Source of the DNA: Acidipila rosea
GTDB taxonomy: Bacteria > Acidobacteriota > Terriglobia > Terriglobales > Acidobacteriaceae
Direction: 5' to 3'
Length of the DNA: 64,000 nucleotides
Assembly (NCBI RefSeq): GCF_004339725.1
Contig: NZ_SMGK01000001.1
Coordinates: forward strand, 806,001-870,000
The position numbers were made by a program, and so were the translations under genes. Below are positions 53,099-63,232 of the stretch, piece after piece (positions within the stretch are counted from its first letter, which is position 1; every line of letters begins with the position of its first letter). The notes beneath the pieces are model-generated. The model worked only from the letters and a program-made list of their open reading frames with translations. It did not search any database and was not told where the DNA came from.

Positions 53099-53911
53099 TC
53101 ACGATGCAACTTCCGCTTTATCCAGCGCTCGCATCCTCGCCGGCAGGTAGGGCCGGATCAGAAACTGGTACGCTGCGCCGCCGGCAACCCCGCCCAGCAG
53201 CGGCCCGGCCACCGGCACCCACCAGTAGTTTTCCGGAGAGGGAAGGGCAGAGCTGCCCCACCCAGCCAGGAAGCAGAAGAGTCTCGGCCCCAGGTCACGC
53301 GCCGGGTTAATCGCGAACGCTTCCAGGTAGCCCATCGACGCTCCGATCAGCGCCACCAGCAAACCGATGATCACCGCGCCGGAGTTCGCACTGGGAGCCA
53401 TCTCGTTGTACTGCTCGGTGATTGCAAAGATTCCGAAGATCAGCAGCGCGGTCAGGATGATCTCATCCCCGAAGGCGTGCATGGGCGTCACCGCTAGCCC
53501 CGGATGCGTGAAGAAGACCCCGGCAGCGCCTCCGCCCGCGCGGGTCAGGTGGCTCACCGCGTTGAAGTGGTCAATCACCGGCGCATAAAGCCAGAGCACC
53601 ACGGCCGCTCCGGCAAAGGCGCCTACCGTCTGGGCGATCATGTAGGGCAGCACCTTGGCCCATGAAAATTTCCGGTAGAGCGCCAGCGCAATCGTGACAG
53701 CCGGATTCGCATGCGTGCCGGAGATCGACCCAGTTACGTAGATCGCCATCGTCACCGCAAGGCCCCAGGCAATACACACGCCCCAGTAGGCCTGCTGGTA
53801 AGGGCTGGGCGAGTAGAGCGTGTACATGCCGGCCACCGAATCGCCAAACGCAATGATGAGGAAGACTGCAACGGCCTCCGCCAGCAGCTCGCCGAACAAT
53901 CTGTTTTTCAC
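53099..53911 (-). CDS. glpF: Glycerol facilitator (aquaglyceroporin)
   Basis: A 270-residue MIP channel starting at GTG 53911, which overlaps the glpD stop (GTGA). The two half-helix motifs are HANPAVTIA near residue 68 and INPARDLGPR near 200; Asp after the second NPAR is typical of glycerol-conducting GlpF, not water channels. About six TM helices. It lets glycerol diffuse in for trapping by GlpK. It is the third gene of the glpK-glpD-glpF operon. A longer frame from 53968 would read inside glpD. Confidence 0.92.
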   Translation of the reverse strand: MKNRLFGELLAEAVAVFLIIAFGDSVAGMYTLYSPSPYQQAYWGVCIAWGLAVTMAIYVTGSISGTHANPAVTIALALYRKFSWAKVLPYMIAQTVGAFAGAAVVLWLYAPVIDHFNAVSHLTRAGGGAAGVFFTHPGLAVTPMHAFGDEIILTALLIFGIFAITEQYNEMAPSANSGAVIIGLLVALIGASMGYLEAFAINPARDLGPRLFCFLAGWGSSALPSPENYWWVPVAGPLLGGVAGGAAYQFLIRPYLPARMRALDKAEVAS

Positions 53912-55473
53912 GCGATCCTGTACCCCCCTGCAAGTTTTGTGAAGGCCGCGACCTGCTGCGTGATCCACTCTTCGCTCTCCCCCAGCTCGCGCGCCATCAG
54001 CCGCGCCGTTGCAGGCGCCATGTCGATCGCCGCCTGCGCATTCAGAAACAGCGCCCGCGTGCGCCGTGAGAGCATGTCGTCGAGTGTCCGCGCCATTTCA
54101 TGGCGCACTCCCCAGATCACTTCGGCGCCGATATACGGCAGCGCCGGATGAAGCTGCTTCGCCAGCGCCGGGTCCGTGGCCGCAAGCTCCCGAATCTTCT
54201 CCGCCTCGGACCCATACACCCACAGGCTGCCCAGGCTCTCCACCTCTTCGCGATAGCCGTGAATCGGCAGGTTCCGCGTGCGGCAAGGCTCATCGCGCAG
54301 CTTGCCCAGCGTAATCGCGTGGTCGACGCAGTCCTCCGCCATGTGGCGATAGGTCGTCCACTTTCCTCCTACAATCGTCAGCAGCCCTGAGTTGTCGATA
54401 TGGATCGTGTGATCGCGGGAGAGCGCTGAAGTCTTGCCAGCCGTGCTGTCCGCCTTCACCAGCGGACGAATGCCGACATAGACGCTCAACACATCCTTGC
54501 GCGTCGGCTTGCGGCTCAGGTACTGCGACGCCGTGTCGAGGATGAACTGGATCTCCTCCTCCAGCGGCGGCGGATTATACGAGGGGCCGTCGATAGGCGT
54601 ATCCGTGGTGCCCACCACGGTGTGTTCATGCCACGGAATCGCGAACATCACTCGTCCGTCGCTCGTGTGCGGCACCATGATGGCCGTCTCCCCATGCAGG
54701 AAGCTGCGGTCGAAGACCAGGTGAATCCCCTGGCTCGGCGCAATCATCGTCGGTGCTGCCGGTTCGTCCATCCGGCGAATCTCGTCTGCGAAGATGCCTG
54801 CAGCATTGATGACCACCTGCGCCGGCAGGGTAAAGCTCTTGCCGCTCTCGCTGTCTCGCGCGATCACTCCGCTGATAAAGCCCTCGGAGTCTTTAACAAG
54901 TTCGAGCGCCGGAGCATAGTTCAGCAGCAACGCTCCGTGGTCAGCCGCCGTAGCCGCCAGGTCCACCAGCAGCCGCGTGTCGTCAAACTGGCCGTCGTAG
55001 TACACCACCCCGCCACGCAGCCCTTCGGTTTCGATCGTCGGCAGCCGCTCCAGCGTCTCTTCCTTTGACAGTAGTCGTGATTTGCCAAAGCCGTACTTGC
55101 CCGCGAGCAGGTCGTAGACCTTCATGCCGATACCGTAGAAGGGCGCCTCCCACCACGAATAGTTCGGCACCACGAAGGCGAGATCGTGAACCAGGTGCGG
55201 CGCGTTCTGGCGCAGGATGCCGCGCTCCTTCAGGGCCTCCATCACCAGCGAAATATTGCCCTGTTCCAGGTACCGCACGCCGCCATGCACCAGCTTCGTG
55301 CTGCGGCTCGAGGTGGCCGAGCCAAAGTCTTCGCGCTCCAGCAGCACCACATCAAAGCCGCGCGAGGCCGCGTCCACGGCAATGCCGACGCCCGTAGCTC
55401 CACCGCCGATGATCACCATGTCCCACGGCGTTGTCCGCTCTGCAATCCGATTCAGCATCTCACTGCGATTCAT
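53908..55473 (-). CDS. glpD: Aerobic glycerol-3-phosphate dehydrogenase
   Basis: A 521-residue FAD enzyme that oxidises glycerol-3-phosphate to dihydroxyacetone phosphate at the membrane, passing electrons to quinone. The FAD-binding [19 protein letters not shown] is at residues 21-39, followed by the family block [16 protein letters not shown] and [10 protein letters not shown]. Its start overlaps the glpK stop by four bases (translational coupling). Length is typical of GlpD. No repressor such as GlpR is in the window. Confidence 0.95.
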   Translation of the reverse strand: MNRSEMLNRIAERTTPWDMVIIGGGATGVGIAVDAASRGFDVVLLEREDFGSATSSRSTKLVHGGVRYLEQGNISLVMEALKERGILRQNAPHLVHDLAFVVPNYSWWEAPFYGIGMKVYDLLAGKYGFGKSRLLSKEETLERLPTIETEGLRGGVVYYDGQFDDTRLLVDLAATAADHGALLLNYAPALELVKDSEGFISGVIARDSESGKSFTLPAQVVINAAGIFADEIRRMDEPAAPTMIAPSQGIHLVFDRSFLHGETAIMVPHTSDGRVMFAIPWHEHTVVGTTDTPIDGPSYNPPPLEEEIQFILDTASQYLSRKPTRKDVLSVYVGIRPLVKADSTAGKTSALSRDHTIHIDNSGLLTIVGGKWTTYRHMAEDCVDHAITLGKLRDEPCRTRNLPIHGYREEVESLGSLWVYGSEAEKIRELAATDPALAKQLHPALPYIGAEVIWGVRHEMARTLDDMLSRRTRALFLNAQAAIDMAPATARLMARELGESEEWITQQVAAFTKLAGGYRIA

Positions 55474-56993
55474 CCGTTCTGTTCCTGCCCTTCTTCTCGT
55501 TCGGTTTCTTTGTTCCAGTGCATGGAGCGCTTGACTGCATCCTGCCAGCGCGTCCGCGCTTTCTGCATCTCGGCTGCGTTGTTCTGCGGTTCGAAGCGCG
55601 TATCTTCGCCGCGCTTCGACCAGATCTCCTGCGGGTTCTGCCAGAAGCCCACAGCAAGCCCTGCCAGGTAGGCCGCGCCGATGGCCGTCGTTTCGGTAAT
55701 CGCCGGTCGCACCACGGGAATCCGAAGCAGGTCCGACTGGAACTGCATCATCAGATCGTTCACTGCCGCGCCGCCGTCCACGCGCAGTTCCTTGAAAGGA
55801 TTGCGCGAGTCGGCATTCATCGCATCCACCACATCGGCCACCTGGAACGTAATGCTCTCAAGCGCCGCGCGGGCAATGTGCCCCGCTTGCGTATCCCGAT
55901 TGATGCCGATGATCAGGCCGCTTGCGTAGGGGTCCCAGTGCGGCGCACCCAGCCCTACAAAGGCAGGCACGAGCACCACTCCACCATTGTCTGGAACGGA
56001 TTGCGCAAGCTGCTCGATCTCGTCAGAGGAACGCACCAGCTTCAGGTTATCGCGCAGCCACTGCACCACCGCGCCCCCGATGAAGATGCTGCCCTCCAGC
56101 GCATACTCCAGCTTCTTCTCCAGGCTGCACGCCAGCGTCGTCACCAGCCGGTTCTTTGAGCAGACAAACTTATCGCCGATATGCTGCAGCAGGAAGCAGC
56201 CAGTGCCGTAAGTGTTCTTCGCATCGCCTGCATTCAGGCAGAGCTGCCCAAAGAGCGCCGCCTGCTGATCCCCCGCAATGCCTGCAATCGACACCGCGCC
56301 CAGCCCCAGCGTTGTAGTCACGTCGGCAATCCTCTCGCTCGACCAGACCACCTCCGGCATCATGCTTTCAGGGATGCGCAGCAGCTTCAGCAGTTCCGCA
56401 TCCCATTTGCCTTCGACAATGTTCAACAGCATCGTGCGCGACGCATTCGTGTAGTCGCATACGTGCTTGTGGCCGCTGGTCAGGTTCCACACCAGCCAGC
56501 TGTCCACGGTCCCAAAGGCCAGCTTGCCGGCCTCGGCTCTCTCTCGTGCGCCCGTCACGTTGTCGAGGATCCATGCAATCTTGGTCGCCGAAAAATAAGG
56601 ATCGATCAGCAGCCCCGTCTTCTCGCGCACCATCTGCTCCGCGCCATCGTCGGTCAGCCGCTTGCACGCAGCTGCTGTGCGCCGGTCCTGCCAGACAATC
56701 GCGTTGTACACCGGCTTGCCGCTCTCACGATCCCACACCAGCGTTGTCTCACGCTGGTTCGTGATCCCGAGCGCCGCCACATCGCGCGGCCGCACCCCGG
56801 CCCGCCCCATCACCTCCACTGCGGAGCTGAGCTGCGAGGTCAGAATGTCTGATGGATCATGCTCCACCCATCCCGCCTTGGGATAGATCTGCTTGAACTC
56901 GTGCTGCGACTGCGCAGTGATTTTGCCTTGGTCATCAAAGAGAATGGCGCGTGAACTGGTCGTGCCCTGATCGAGAGAAAGAATGTAAGACAT
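55470..56993 (-). CDS. glpK: Glycerol kinase
   Basis: A 507-residue FGGY kinase phosphorylating glycerol to glycerol-3-phosphate. It starts at ATG 56993: [18 protein letters not shown] is the ATP site, WVEHDPSDI and [12 protein letters not shown] follow, and the C-terminal domain has [16 protein letters not shown]. First gene of a three-gene operon with glpD and glpF. A 222-base upstream region with inverted repeats lies between it and the divergent porin gene. Confidence 0.96.
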   Translation of the reverse strand: MSYILSLDQGTTSSRAILFDDQGKITAQSQHEFKQIYPKAGWVEHDPSDILTSQLSSAVEVMGRAGVRPRDVAALGITNQRETTLVWDRESGKPVYNAIVWQDRRTAAACKRLTDDGAEQMVREKTGLLIDPYFSATKIAWILDNVTGARERAEAGKLAFGTVDSWLVWNLTSGHKHVCDYTNASRTMLLNIVEGKWDAELLKLLRIPESMMPEVVWSSERIADVTTTLGLGAVSIAGIAGDQQAALFGQLCLNAGDAKNTYGTGCFLLQHIGDKFVCSKNRLVTTLACSLEKKLEYALEGSIFIGGAVVQWLRDNLKLVRSSDEIEQLAQSVPDNGGVVLVPAFVGLGAPHWDPYASGLIIGINRDTQAGHIARAALESITFQVADVVDAMNADSRNPFKELRVDGGAAVNDLMMQFQSDLLRIPVVRPAITETTAIGAAYLAGLAVGFWQNPQEIWSKRGEDTRFEPQNNAAEMQKARTRWQDAVKRSMHWNKETEREEGQEQNG

Positions 56994-57106
56994 ACCTTTG
57001 CTGGGATGCTTCGCTGGTGGAAGCGGATTCCACTATCCTCCGGTCCTGTTCTGCTTTCTGTATGCCCGAGCATAGTACAACTTCGGCCTTGCGTTTGAAC
57101 AACGTT

Positions 57107-57147
57107 GATCGGCCTTTGAAGCATCTTGAAAAAAAGAAGGCCTGATC
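57107..57147. promoter_or_regulatory. Inverted repeat between glpK and the porin gene
   Basis: GATCGGCCTT and AAGGCC-T-GATC face each other with a single-base bulge in the 222-base divergent region; a further GGCCTT copy is at 57085-57090. The site could be an operator for either gene. Confidence 0.35.
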
Positions 57148-57215
57148 GGTTCGCGTGTAGGAACAGGCACGAGCTCCTGCCGGAACAGGCCGCGGAGAAA
57201 ACACACGGCAGGACT

Positions 57216-58661
57216 ATGGATCTCCCCATCAGGAAAGCCTCCGGCATAGTTGTGCGAGCGCTCATCGTCGCAGCTTTGAGTTCCGTTACACAGGCGTTCG
57301 CTTCGGGATTCGCCCCCGCCGCGTCATCACTGCCAGACGCGCCATCGCCGCAGGCCGCCATCATCGCCGCCCATCTTTCCGCGCAGCAGCCACCAGCGTC
57401 CGCCCAGTCCCACGGCCCCGCATCCCGTCAGCACTACACCCCCAGCCCCCGCGCCTATCTCGCCGGGGACTGGGGTGGTGCGCGCACTCGCCTCGCCCAG
57501 CGGGGCATTCTCTTCGACCTCTACTACGTCGCTGACTCGCTGGGCAATCCCGCCGGCGGCTACGACCAGGTGATGAGCACGTGGGGTCGCTTTCGTGCGA
57601 CCGTCGATGTGGACTTCGGCAAGCTCCGCAACTGGAACGGTCTCACCTTTCATGCCACCGCCGTAAATCAATACGGCGTAGATTTAGGCACGCAATATCT
57701 TCACAGCATCGACAATCCTTCCGGTCTTGTCAGCGAACACACCACTCGCCTTGACTCGTTATGGTTCGATCACTCACTGCTGAGGCACAGACTGTTTCTG
57801 CGTATCGGCCAGTTCGCAGGCATGGATTTCTACGGTGTCCAGGAGTACGGCGCTTCGTATCTGTCCCTGCCGCAGGACTACGCCTTCGGCAACCTCAACC
57901 TCGATACCTACGAATCCTTTGACCCCGCTGCAACGCCGGCCTTTGAGCTGCGAGCCCTTCCCGTCAGGCACTGGTATGTCAAGGCGATGGTGGAGTCGCA
58001 GGATCATCATCCCTATCGTGACAACCCGACTGGATTCACGCCGAAGTTCGCCGGGCCCATGTTGAACTCTGAGGTTGGCTACATCCACGATGCACCCGCG
58101 CCGCCAGAGTCGACCAAGACCCTCGGCCCTGAACCATGGGTTAAGAAGAGCGGACTCTATCCGGCGACTTACAAGTTCGGTTCAAGCTACAACCCGCATA
58201 ACTTCACCGACCCACTCACTCATATAACAACCCCGGGCAACTACGTGCTTTACTTGATGGCTAATCAGGCAATCTATCGAGTAGGCGCCAACGGCGTCGA
58301 TGCGACCCGTGGCCTCGATCTGCATTTCTCTTACGACTGGGCAGCGGGCGACGTGAACAAGGTGAACACCCAGCTCACCACCGGAGCCCGCTTCCTTGGC
58401 CCGACGTATAAGCGCAGCAAAGACGTCCTCGCGCTGGGCTACACACGCAGCACCATCGGCAGCCACTTCAGCCGAGCCAGCATAGCCTCTGGCCGCGGTC
58501 CGCTCACCGCCGAGCATGTCGTCGAGTTGAGCTACCTCGGCCAGATAACTCCGTGGCTCATCCTGCAGCCTGACCTGCAGTACTATGCAAGGCTTGGAGC
58601 CAGCCCGCAGCGGGGTAGCAGCGGGCTGGTGATAGGTTTCCGGACAAAGGTCACTTTCTGA
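57216..58661 (+). CDS. OprB-type carbohydrate-selective porin
   Basis: A 481-residue outer-membrane protein from ATG 57216 (GGCAGGACT upstream). A signal peptide of about 27 residues is followed by a Pro/Ala/Ser-rich segment, then the OprB core: GDWGGARTRLAQRGILFDLYYVADS, FHATAVNQYGVDLG, LLRHRLFLRIGQFAGMDF and aromatic-ended strands, ending in VGFRTKVTF-like with a terminal Phe. It admits sugars or related small molecules. It lies divergent from the glp operon, and its stop codon is involved in a hairpin shared with the arabinofuranosidase gene. Confidence 0.92.
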   Translation: MDLPIRKASGIVVRALIVAALSSVTQAFASGFAPAASSLPDAPSPQAAIIAAHLSAQQPPASAQSHGPASRQHYTPSPRAYLAGDWGGARTRLAQRGILFDLYYVADSLGNPAGGYDQVMSTWGRFRATVDVDFGKLRNWNGLTFHATAVNQYGVDLGTQYLHSIDNPSGLVSEHTTRLDSLWFDHSLLRHRLFLRIGQFAGMDFYGVQEYGASYLSLPQDYAFGNLNLDTYESFDPAATPAFELRALPVRHWYVKAMVESQDHHPYRDNPTGFTPKFAGPMLNSEVGYIHDAPAPPESTKTLGPEPWVKKSGLYPATYKFGSSYNPHNFTDPLTHITTPGNYVLYLMANQAIYRVGANGVDATRGLDLHFSYDWAAGDVNKVNTQLTTGARFLGPTYKRSKDVLALGYTRSTIGSHFSRASIASGRGPLTAEHVVELSYLGQITPWLILQPDLQYYARLGASPQRGSSGLVIGFRTKVTF

Positions 58662-58679
58662 CGGCTATTTCGCCGTCAG
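58658..58679. terminator. Convergent hairpin spanning both stop codons
   Basis: CTGACGGC and GCCGTCAG pair perfectly over 8 bp with a 6-base loop. The stem includes the porin TGA, and the stem-loop junction holds the GH51 TAG. No T-run follows, so it may stop either transcript weakly. Confidence 0.5.
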
Positions 58680-60704
58680 GGTCATCACCGTCACGCTTTC
58701 ATGCGGAAACGCATAGCGCACGCTGTGCCCGCTCACCTTCGCCGAGCCCTCCGTCGGAACTACGTGCTCCGGCTCCGCCGCGTCGTTCACGTCATAGAGG
58801 CTGCCCGAGGCCAGCGTCTCCACTTTCGCTACGGCGCCCGCAGCAAAGCCCTGCAGGTTGATCTCCGTCTCGATATCGCGGGTCAGGTGCTTGTTGACCA
58901 CAAACAGTGTCAGCTTCTTTCCGCTGTCGTCCAGCGCGGCCACCACGTCCAGGTAGGGCACATCGGCGATCTCCGACAGCCGCGTCACTCCTTTGCTCAC
59001 TGAGTAGGAGCCGCCATCAACTGTCACCCCCACCGGCTTCGTCGCGTCTGCGCCCGCGAACATTCTGAAGGCATAGTAGGCGGGCGTCGCGTAGACCTGG
59101 CTCCGCTTCTTCCATATGCCGCCAAACTCCATAATCCCCGTCATGTCCGATACCGGAACTACCTGCGCGTTCCGCATCAGCATATTCAGAAAGCCTGCCG
59201 CGCCGATCGCCCCGCCCATGTTTGTGAAGTTAGGCGTCACCGGGCCGTGCGAAACGTAGAGCCACTCCGTAAATGCCACGTGCGCCTTGTCGGCAAATGC
59301 GGGATGCTGGTTGATCTGCTGCTGCATCGCCTGCAGTTTGCGCCCCAGCTCCACCGGCAGCGCAAAGGTAGCCGCTGACACGAAGTCCGGGCTGGGCCGC
59401 CGCTGTTGCGTCTGGTCTACGGTCACTACAAAGTGCGTCGAGAGATAGTTGAAGGTCCCCGCCGGGTTCGTCAATTGTGCTGCATTCCACTGCTCGTAGT
59501 GGTCCGGGTCCGCCCCCGTTGCAATCAGTTTCGCCGTCGGGTCCACCGCGCGTACTGCTTCGCTGAAAGCCCGCGTGCGTCCCGGCAGTTGCTCCAGCGT
59601 CGGCCAGCCCAGGTTCCAGCTGCCCCATAGCTCATTGCCCAGCTCCCAGTGCAGCCCGCCTTTCTTGTTGTCCCAGTGCTCATCTACATAGCGGACCCAT
59701 GCAGCGGCCTCCTGCGGCGTTCCGCTGCCCAGGTTCAGCGCGATCTGCGGCTCGGCCCCGATCAGCTTGCAGAACTCCAGAAATTCATCCGTGCCAAAGG
59801 TGTTGTACTCAGGAATCCCCCACGCAATATTCAGCATGCTCACCCGCTTGTCGAGCGGTCCGACGCCATCCTTCCAGTGGTAGCCCGAGGTGAAGTTGCC
59901 GCCGAAGCGCAGCAGCGGCGTGTGCATCTCCTTCGCCATGCGGATCACATCCGGGTCCATTCCATCGATCGCGTCCGAGGGGTTCAGCGACAGCTCATCC
60001 AGGTCCACGCGCTCATCGCCATCCACAATCACCGCAAAGTCGGCCGGCTCCAGCCGCGCCAGCTTGCCCGCCGGCACGCTCAGCTCATAACTGTACTTCG
60101 TCCAGTCCGCCGCGCTCGCGTCCACATGCGCCGTCGCCAGCACCTCGTCTGAATTGTGCCTCCGAATCTGGATCGTCAGGCCTGTCGGCCCCTCGACATG
60201 CTTGGCGTAGAGGCTGCCCTTGTAGGTCAGCACCCGCTGCACTGGCAGGTACACTCGCTGCCGGATGCCCGTCGTCTGCCCCGGCACTCCGATCACCTCC
60301 AGCGAACGCCAGCTGTTGGCCGCGTCGCCCCAGTGCGGCTCATAGCGATTGCCCTGCCCGGCGTTCACCGGCTCCCAGGGCAGCGGCAGCCCCAGCCGCG
60401 ACGCTTCCGCCAGTCCCGGCTCGTCCCGCACCATGCCCTCAATGTGGTTGGTGTCCCACAGGTTCTCTTCCAGGCTCGGATTCACCAGGATCTCTGCCCA
60501 CAGCCCGTTGTAGGTCGAGTTGCCGATCGGCTCCAGAAACGTCCCGAAGATCGTCCGCGGAATCCTGTAGTTCGCCACCTTCGCTGCATCGACAGTGATC
60601 GTCGCCTTCTCCGGCACGGGTTGGGTGACGTTGATCTGCGCGCATGCCGCAGCCGTCAGGCAGGCAGCGCACACCGCTCCCGCAAAAAGTCTAAGGGTCG
60701 TCAT
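58665..60704 (-). CDS. Secreted alpha-L-arabinofuranosidase, GH51
   Basis: A 679-residue enzyme with a signal peptide at about 1-22 (LFAGAVCAACLTAAACAQ). The catalytic acid/base Glu lies in ELGNELWGSWN near residue 356 and the nucleophile Glu in VAFTEWLYVSHG near 481, in the GH51 barrel; an N-terminal carbohydrate-binding-like region precedes it and a beta-sandwich C-terminal domain follows. It removes arabinose side chains from plant arabinans and arabinoxylans. It lies opposite and adjacent to an OprB porin and beside a hypothetical secreted protein. Confidence 0.9.
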   Translation of the reverse strand: MTTLRLFAGAVCAACLTAAACAQINVTQPVPEKATITVDAAKVANYRIPRTIFGTFLEPIGNSTYNGLWAEILVNPSLEENLWDTNHIEGMVRDEPGLAEASRLGLPLPWEPVNAGQGNRYEPHWGDAANSWRSLEVIGVPGQTTGIRQRVYLPVQRVLTYKGSLYAKHVEGPTGLTIQIRRHNSDEVLATAHVDASAADWTKYSYELSVPAGKLARLEPADFAVIVDGDERVDLDELSLNPSDAIDGMDPDVIRMAKEMHTPLLRFGGNFTSGYHWKDGVGPLDKRVSMLNIAWGIPEYNTFGTDEFLEFCKLIGAEPQIALNLGSGTPQEAAAWVRYVDEHWDNKKGGLHWELGNELWGSWNLGWPTLEQLPGRTRAFSEAVRAVDPTAKLIATGADPDHYEQWNAAQLTNPAGTFNYLSTHFVVTVDQTQQRRPSPDFVSAATFALPVELGRKLQAMQQQINQHPAFADKAHVAFTEWLYVSHGPVTPNFTNMGGAIGAAGFLNMLMRNAQVVPVSDMTGIMEFGGIWKKRSQVYATPAYYAFRMFAGADATKPVGVTVDGGSYSVSKGVTRLSEIADVPYLDVVAALDDSGKKLTLFVVNKHLTRDIETEINLQGFAAGAVAKVETLASGSLYDVNDAAEPEHVVPTEGSAKVSGHSVRYAFPHESVTVMTLTAK

Positions 60705-60849
60705 TCTTCTCTTCCTTGTTTGGAGTCCTGCTTTATTCCGATCAGCCGAATCAAAACAGATTTCCAGTCACTCCGGCTATACCTCATCCGGCCCCTTGCA
60801 AATTTCCGCAAACGGAGTCATGCTGTTGTCCTCTCCACTGGAGGGCCCA

Positions 60850-61974
60850 ATGCAAAGGCTCACTGCAAGCGGCGCTCTTCGGTCGGCTCCGGGTGTCTGG
60901 CTCGGGCTGGCTCTCGTTCTTTCTGTGTTCCCACCGCCCCTCGCCCGCTCTCAGGTCTTCACCGTCACCAAGGAGAAGATCGACGGCCATTTCCTCGACT
61001 TCCACCCCACGAATGTCCCCCTCAGCAGCGAGCCCCTGACCACGAAATCCCGGCAGGCCATCCTCCGCGCGCTCGATGCGGAGCACGGATTTGCGATGCG
61101 GCCCCTCCCGCTCGGCCATCACGGCCTCACCCTCCGCGCCAACGGCAACATGCAGCCCGGCGGCCAAGCCTACGCTACGGAGCTGGCCACGAAGGGCATC
61201 TCCTGCAAGCCCGGCGACCGCGTCCAGATCTCGGATATCAAGTTCCACGGGAACAGCATCGACTTTGAAATCAACGGAGGCCCCGACTTCCGCCACCGCT
61301 TCCTGCGCCACCTCTCCATCGGCACCGATCCCTACTACACCACCCCCGTCGTGCAGGACGATGCCTTCGAGCCCTCCGGCTCGCGGATCACTCTCGTCTT
61401 TCCCGGGTACATCCCTGACATGAAGCCGGATCAGGTCAAAGACCTGCTCGCTCCGCTGATCGGCTTCAAGGTCGAGTCGCCCCTACACGCCTACACCGAC
61501 ACCCTTCCGCCGTCCCTCAGAAAGACCATCCTCGAGCACCACGTCCTCGTCGGCATGAGCACCGATATGGTTATCTACGCTCTCGGTCAGCCGCGGGAAA
61601 AGGTGCGCGAGATGGATGGCCAGATGCCCTTCGAGGAGTGGATCTATGGCGAGCCGCCCCAGGACGTGACCTTCGTCCGCATCAACGGCAACCGGGTCAT
61701 CCGTGTCGAATACGCCCGCACCGGGCAGACCCTCGTCGTCCACGTAGAAAATGAAATGGGCGACTACTGGTCCACCCAGCCCGATCCGAAGGAGCGCATC
61801 GTCGCCCTCGGCGATCGGAACGCCACCCCGTCCGACGAGCAGGACAAGGCCCCCGCTGCGCCGCCCACCCTGCGCAACCCCGGCGAGAATCTGCCGCAGG
61901 ACAGCGATAAGAACCGCCCCTCCATGCAGCCCGTCCAGTTGCCCAGGCAGCCCTCAACGCCGTCGCAGCCCTAG
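60850..61974 (+). CDS. Secreted hypothetical protein, acidobacterial
   Basis: A 374-residue protein from ATG 60850 with CTGGAGGGCC upstream; an in-frame ATG at 60820 is possible and frames further upstream run through the arabinofuranosidase gene. Signal peptide about 1-35 (VWLGLALVLSVFPPPLA). The body has TKEKIDGHFLDFHPTNVPL and a conserved block GMSTDMVIYALGQPREKVREMDGQMPFEEWIYG, which resembles the short lipoprotein-type domain (BamE/SmpA-like GMxxxxVxxxLGxP), then a Pro-rich tail. Exact role unknown. Confidence 0.8.
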   Translation: MQRLTASGALRSAPGVWLGLALVLSVFPPPLARSQVFTVTKEKIDGHFLDFHPTNVPLSSEPLTTKSRQAILRALDAEHGFAMRPLPLGHHGLTLRANGNMQPGGQAYATELATKGISCKPGDRVQISDIKFHGNSIDFEINGGPDFRHRFLRHLSIGTDPYYTTPVVQDDAFEPSGSRITLVFPGYIPDMKPDQVKDLLAPLIGFKVESPLHAYTDTLPPSLRKTILEHHVLVGMSTDMVIYALGQPREKVREMDGQMPFEEWIYGEPPQDVTFVRINGNRVIRVEYARTGQTLVVHVENEMGDYWSTQPDPKERIVALGDRNATPSDEQDKAPAAPPTLRNPGENLPQDSDKNRPSMQPVQLPRQPSTPSQP

Positions 61975-62075
61975 ACGCATTTTGTTGTACTCTACTAAGA
62001 GCGAGTCCGACGTTCTTCTGTATCGTCCCTGCACGAAAAGGAACCGAAGTCTGGACGCCTGCTTTTACCGGGCGC

Positions 62076-62090
62076 CGCCACTGAGTGGCG
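62076..62090 (+). other. Leader hairpin before the zinc-ribbon gene
   Basis: CGCCAC-TGA-GTGGCG forms a 6-bp hairpin in the untranslated leader 35 bases upstream of the zinc-ribbon start; its significance is unclear. Confidence 0.3.
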
Positions 62091-62124
62091 CGCGCGGCAA
62101 GATTCGTGAGGAGACACTTTTTCC

Positions 62125-62304
62125 ATGGCCAAGATCGCCAAAACAGCTGACCGTAAGAAGGTAATGGACACGTCGAAGAGCACCGACTGTCCCAAGTGCA
62201 GCAAGCCCACCCGCATCGTCAAGCGTGTCAAGGACCGCGAGCGCGGCGTCCCCGGCGGCGTTTACATCTCATGCTCGGCATGCGATTTCTACGAGAAGCT
62301 GTAG
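62125..62304 (+). CDS. 59-aa zinc-ribbon protein
   Basis: A 59-residue protein with a GTGAGGAGACAC ribosome site upstream. CPKC at residues 22-25 and CSAC at 50-53 form a C2/C2 zinc ribbon, framed by a very basic N-terminus (KIAKTADRKKV) and RIVKRVKDRERG. It resembles small ribosome- or nucleic-acid-associated zinc ribbons such as bL33-like proteins, but I cannot assign it. It follows the secreted protein by 150 bases with a leader hairpin and may be transcribed alone. Confidence 0.75.
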   Translation: MAKIAKTADRKKVMDTSKSTDCPKCSKPTRIVKRVKDRERGVPGGVYISCSACDFYEKL

Positions 62305-62396
62305 AAATCAATTAACTTATCGCTGGTTTTTATCGCAGGTTTAGCTTTTCGCCCAACCTGCCCTTTAACGGGAATAGCTTTCTCTTCCGAACTGAA

Positions 62397-62418
62397 GTTG
62401 CCGCCGACAGGCGGCAAC
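62397..62418. terminator. Hairpin between the zinc-ribbon and pyrF genes
   Basis: GTTGCCGCC-GACA-GGCGGCAAC is a perfect 9-bp stem with a 4-base loop in a 199-base convergent gap. No T-run follows; a weak terminator or structured 3' end. Confidence 0.45.
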
Positions 62419-62503
62419 GAAGGCGGAACTGTCCGCATTTCCGGCATCCGGTGCGGCAGCTCAACTTAGCCGCAGCTTGCCGGAGAAAATCACGCGACAA
62501 CCC

Positions 62504-63232
62504 CTACTTGGTCGAGCCCATAGCTCCGGCTATCTCTTCAAGAATTGCCTGCGCCGCCCGCGCCGGATCGTTCGCACGGAAGATCGGCCGCCCCACCACC
62601 AGGTAGTCTGCCCCGGCATGGATCGCTGCCGCGGGAGTGGCAATGCGCTTCTGGTCCCCGACCGCAGCCTCCGCTGGCCGAATTCCAGGTGTCACGATGC
62701 AGCTGGAGGGCAGCGCATGCTTCATCTCTTGCGCCTCTTCCGGGCTGCAGACCAGGCCCCCGATGCCGCACTCAGCCGCCAGTCTCGCAAGCTTCAACGC
62801 CTGCCCGGCAGGGGCATCGGCAACCCCGACCGACGTCAGCTGCGCCTGGTCCATACTGGTCAGCACCGTCACGGCCAGCAGCCGTGGGGTGCGAGGCAGG
62901 GAAGCCGCCGCTTCAGCCGCTGCCCTCATCATCGCCGGGCCACCGCTCGCGTGCAGTGTCAGCATCTCCGGCTCCAGTTTCGAGACGGATCGAACCGCCG
63001 CCGCAACCGTATTCGGAATGTCATGGAATTTTAGATCGAGAAAAACGCTGTATCCCTGATCCTTCAGCTTCTCCACCAGGGAAGCTCCTGCCGAAAGATA
63101 AAGTTCCAGCCCAACCTTAAACCACTGGATGAGCCCTTCCAGCCGCAGCACTTCTTCAAGTGCTGCTTGAGCATCAGGAAAATCCAGCGCGGCAATCAGG
63201 CGGTCGCGGGGCGCAGTCATGGCCGGGCTCAT
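62504..63232 (-). CDS. pyrF: Orotidine 5'-phosphate decarboxylase
   Basis: A 242-residue TIM-barrel enzyme making UMP, the last step of de novo pyrimidine synthesis. Substrate- and catalytic-site motifs are visible: LIAALDFPD, the Asp-Lys-Asp set in FLDLKFHDIPNT near residue 66, and VVGRPI for the phosphate. ATG 63232 overlaps the end of the rlpA gene by four bases, so the pair is translationally coupled; a start at 63220 is also possible. The order rlpA then pyrF is unusual. Confidence 0.95.
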   Translation of the reverse strand: MSPAMTAPRDRLIAALDFPDAQAALEEVLRLEGLIQWFKVGLELYLSAGASLVEKLKDQGYSVFLDLKFHDIPNTVAAAVRSVSKLEPEMLTLHASGGPAMMRAAAEAAASLPRTPRLLAVTVLTSMDQAQLTSVGVADAPAGQALKLARLAAECGIGGLVCSPEEAQEMKHALPSSCIVTPGIRPAEAAVGDQKRIATPAAAIHAGADYLVVGRPIFRANDPARAAQAILEEIAGAMGSTK

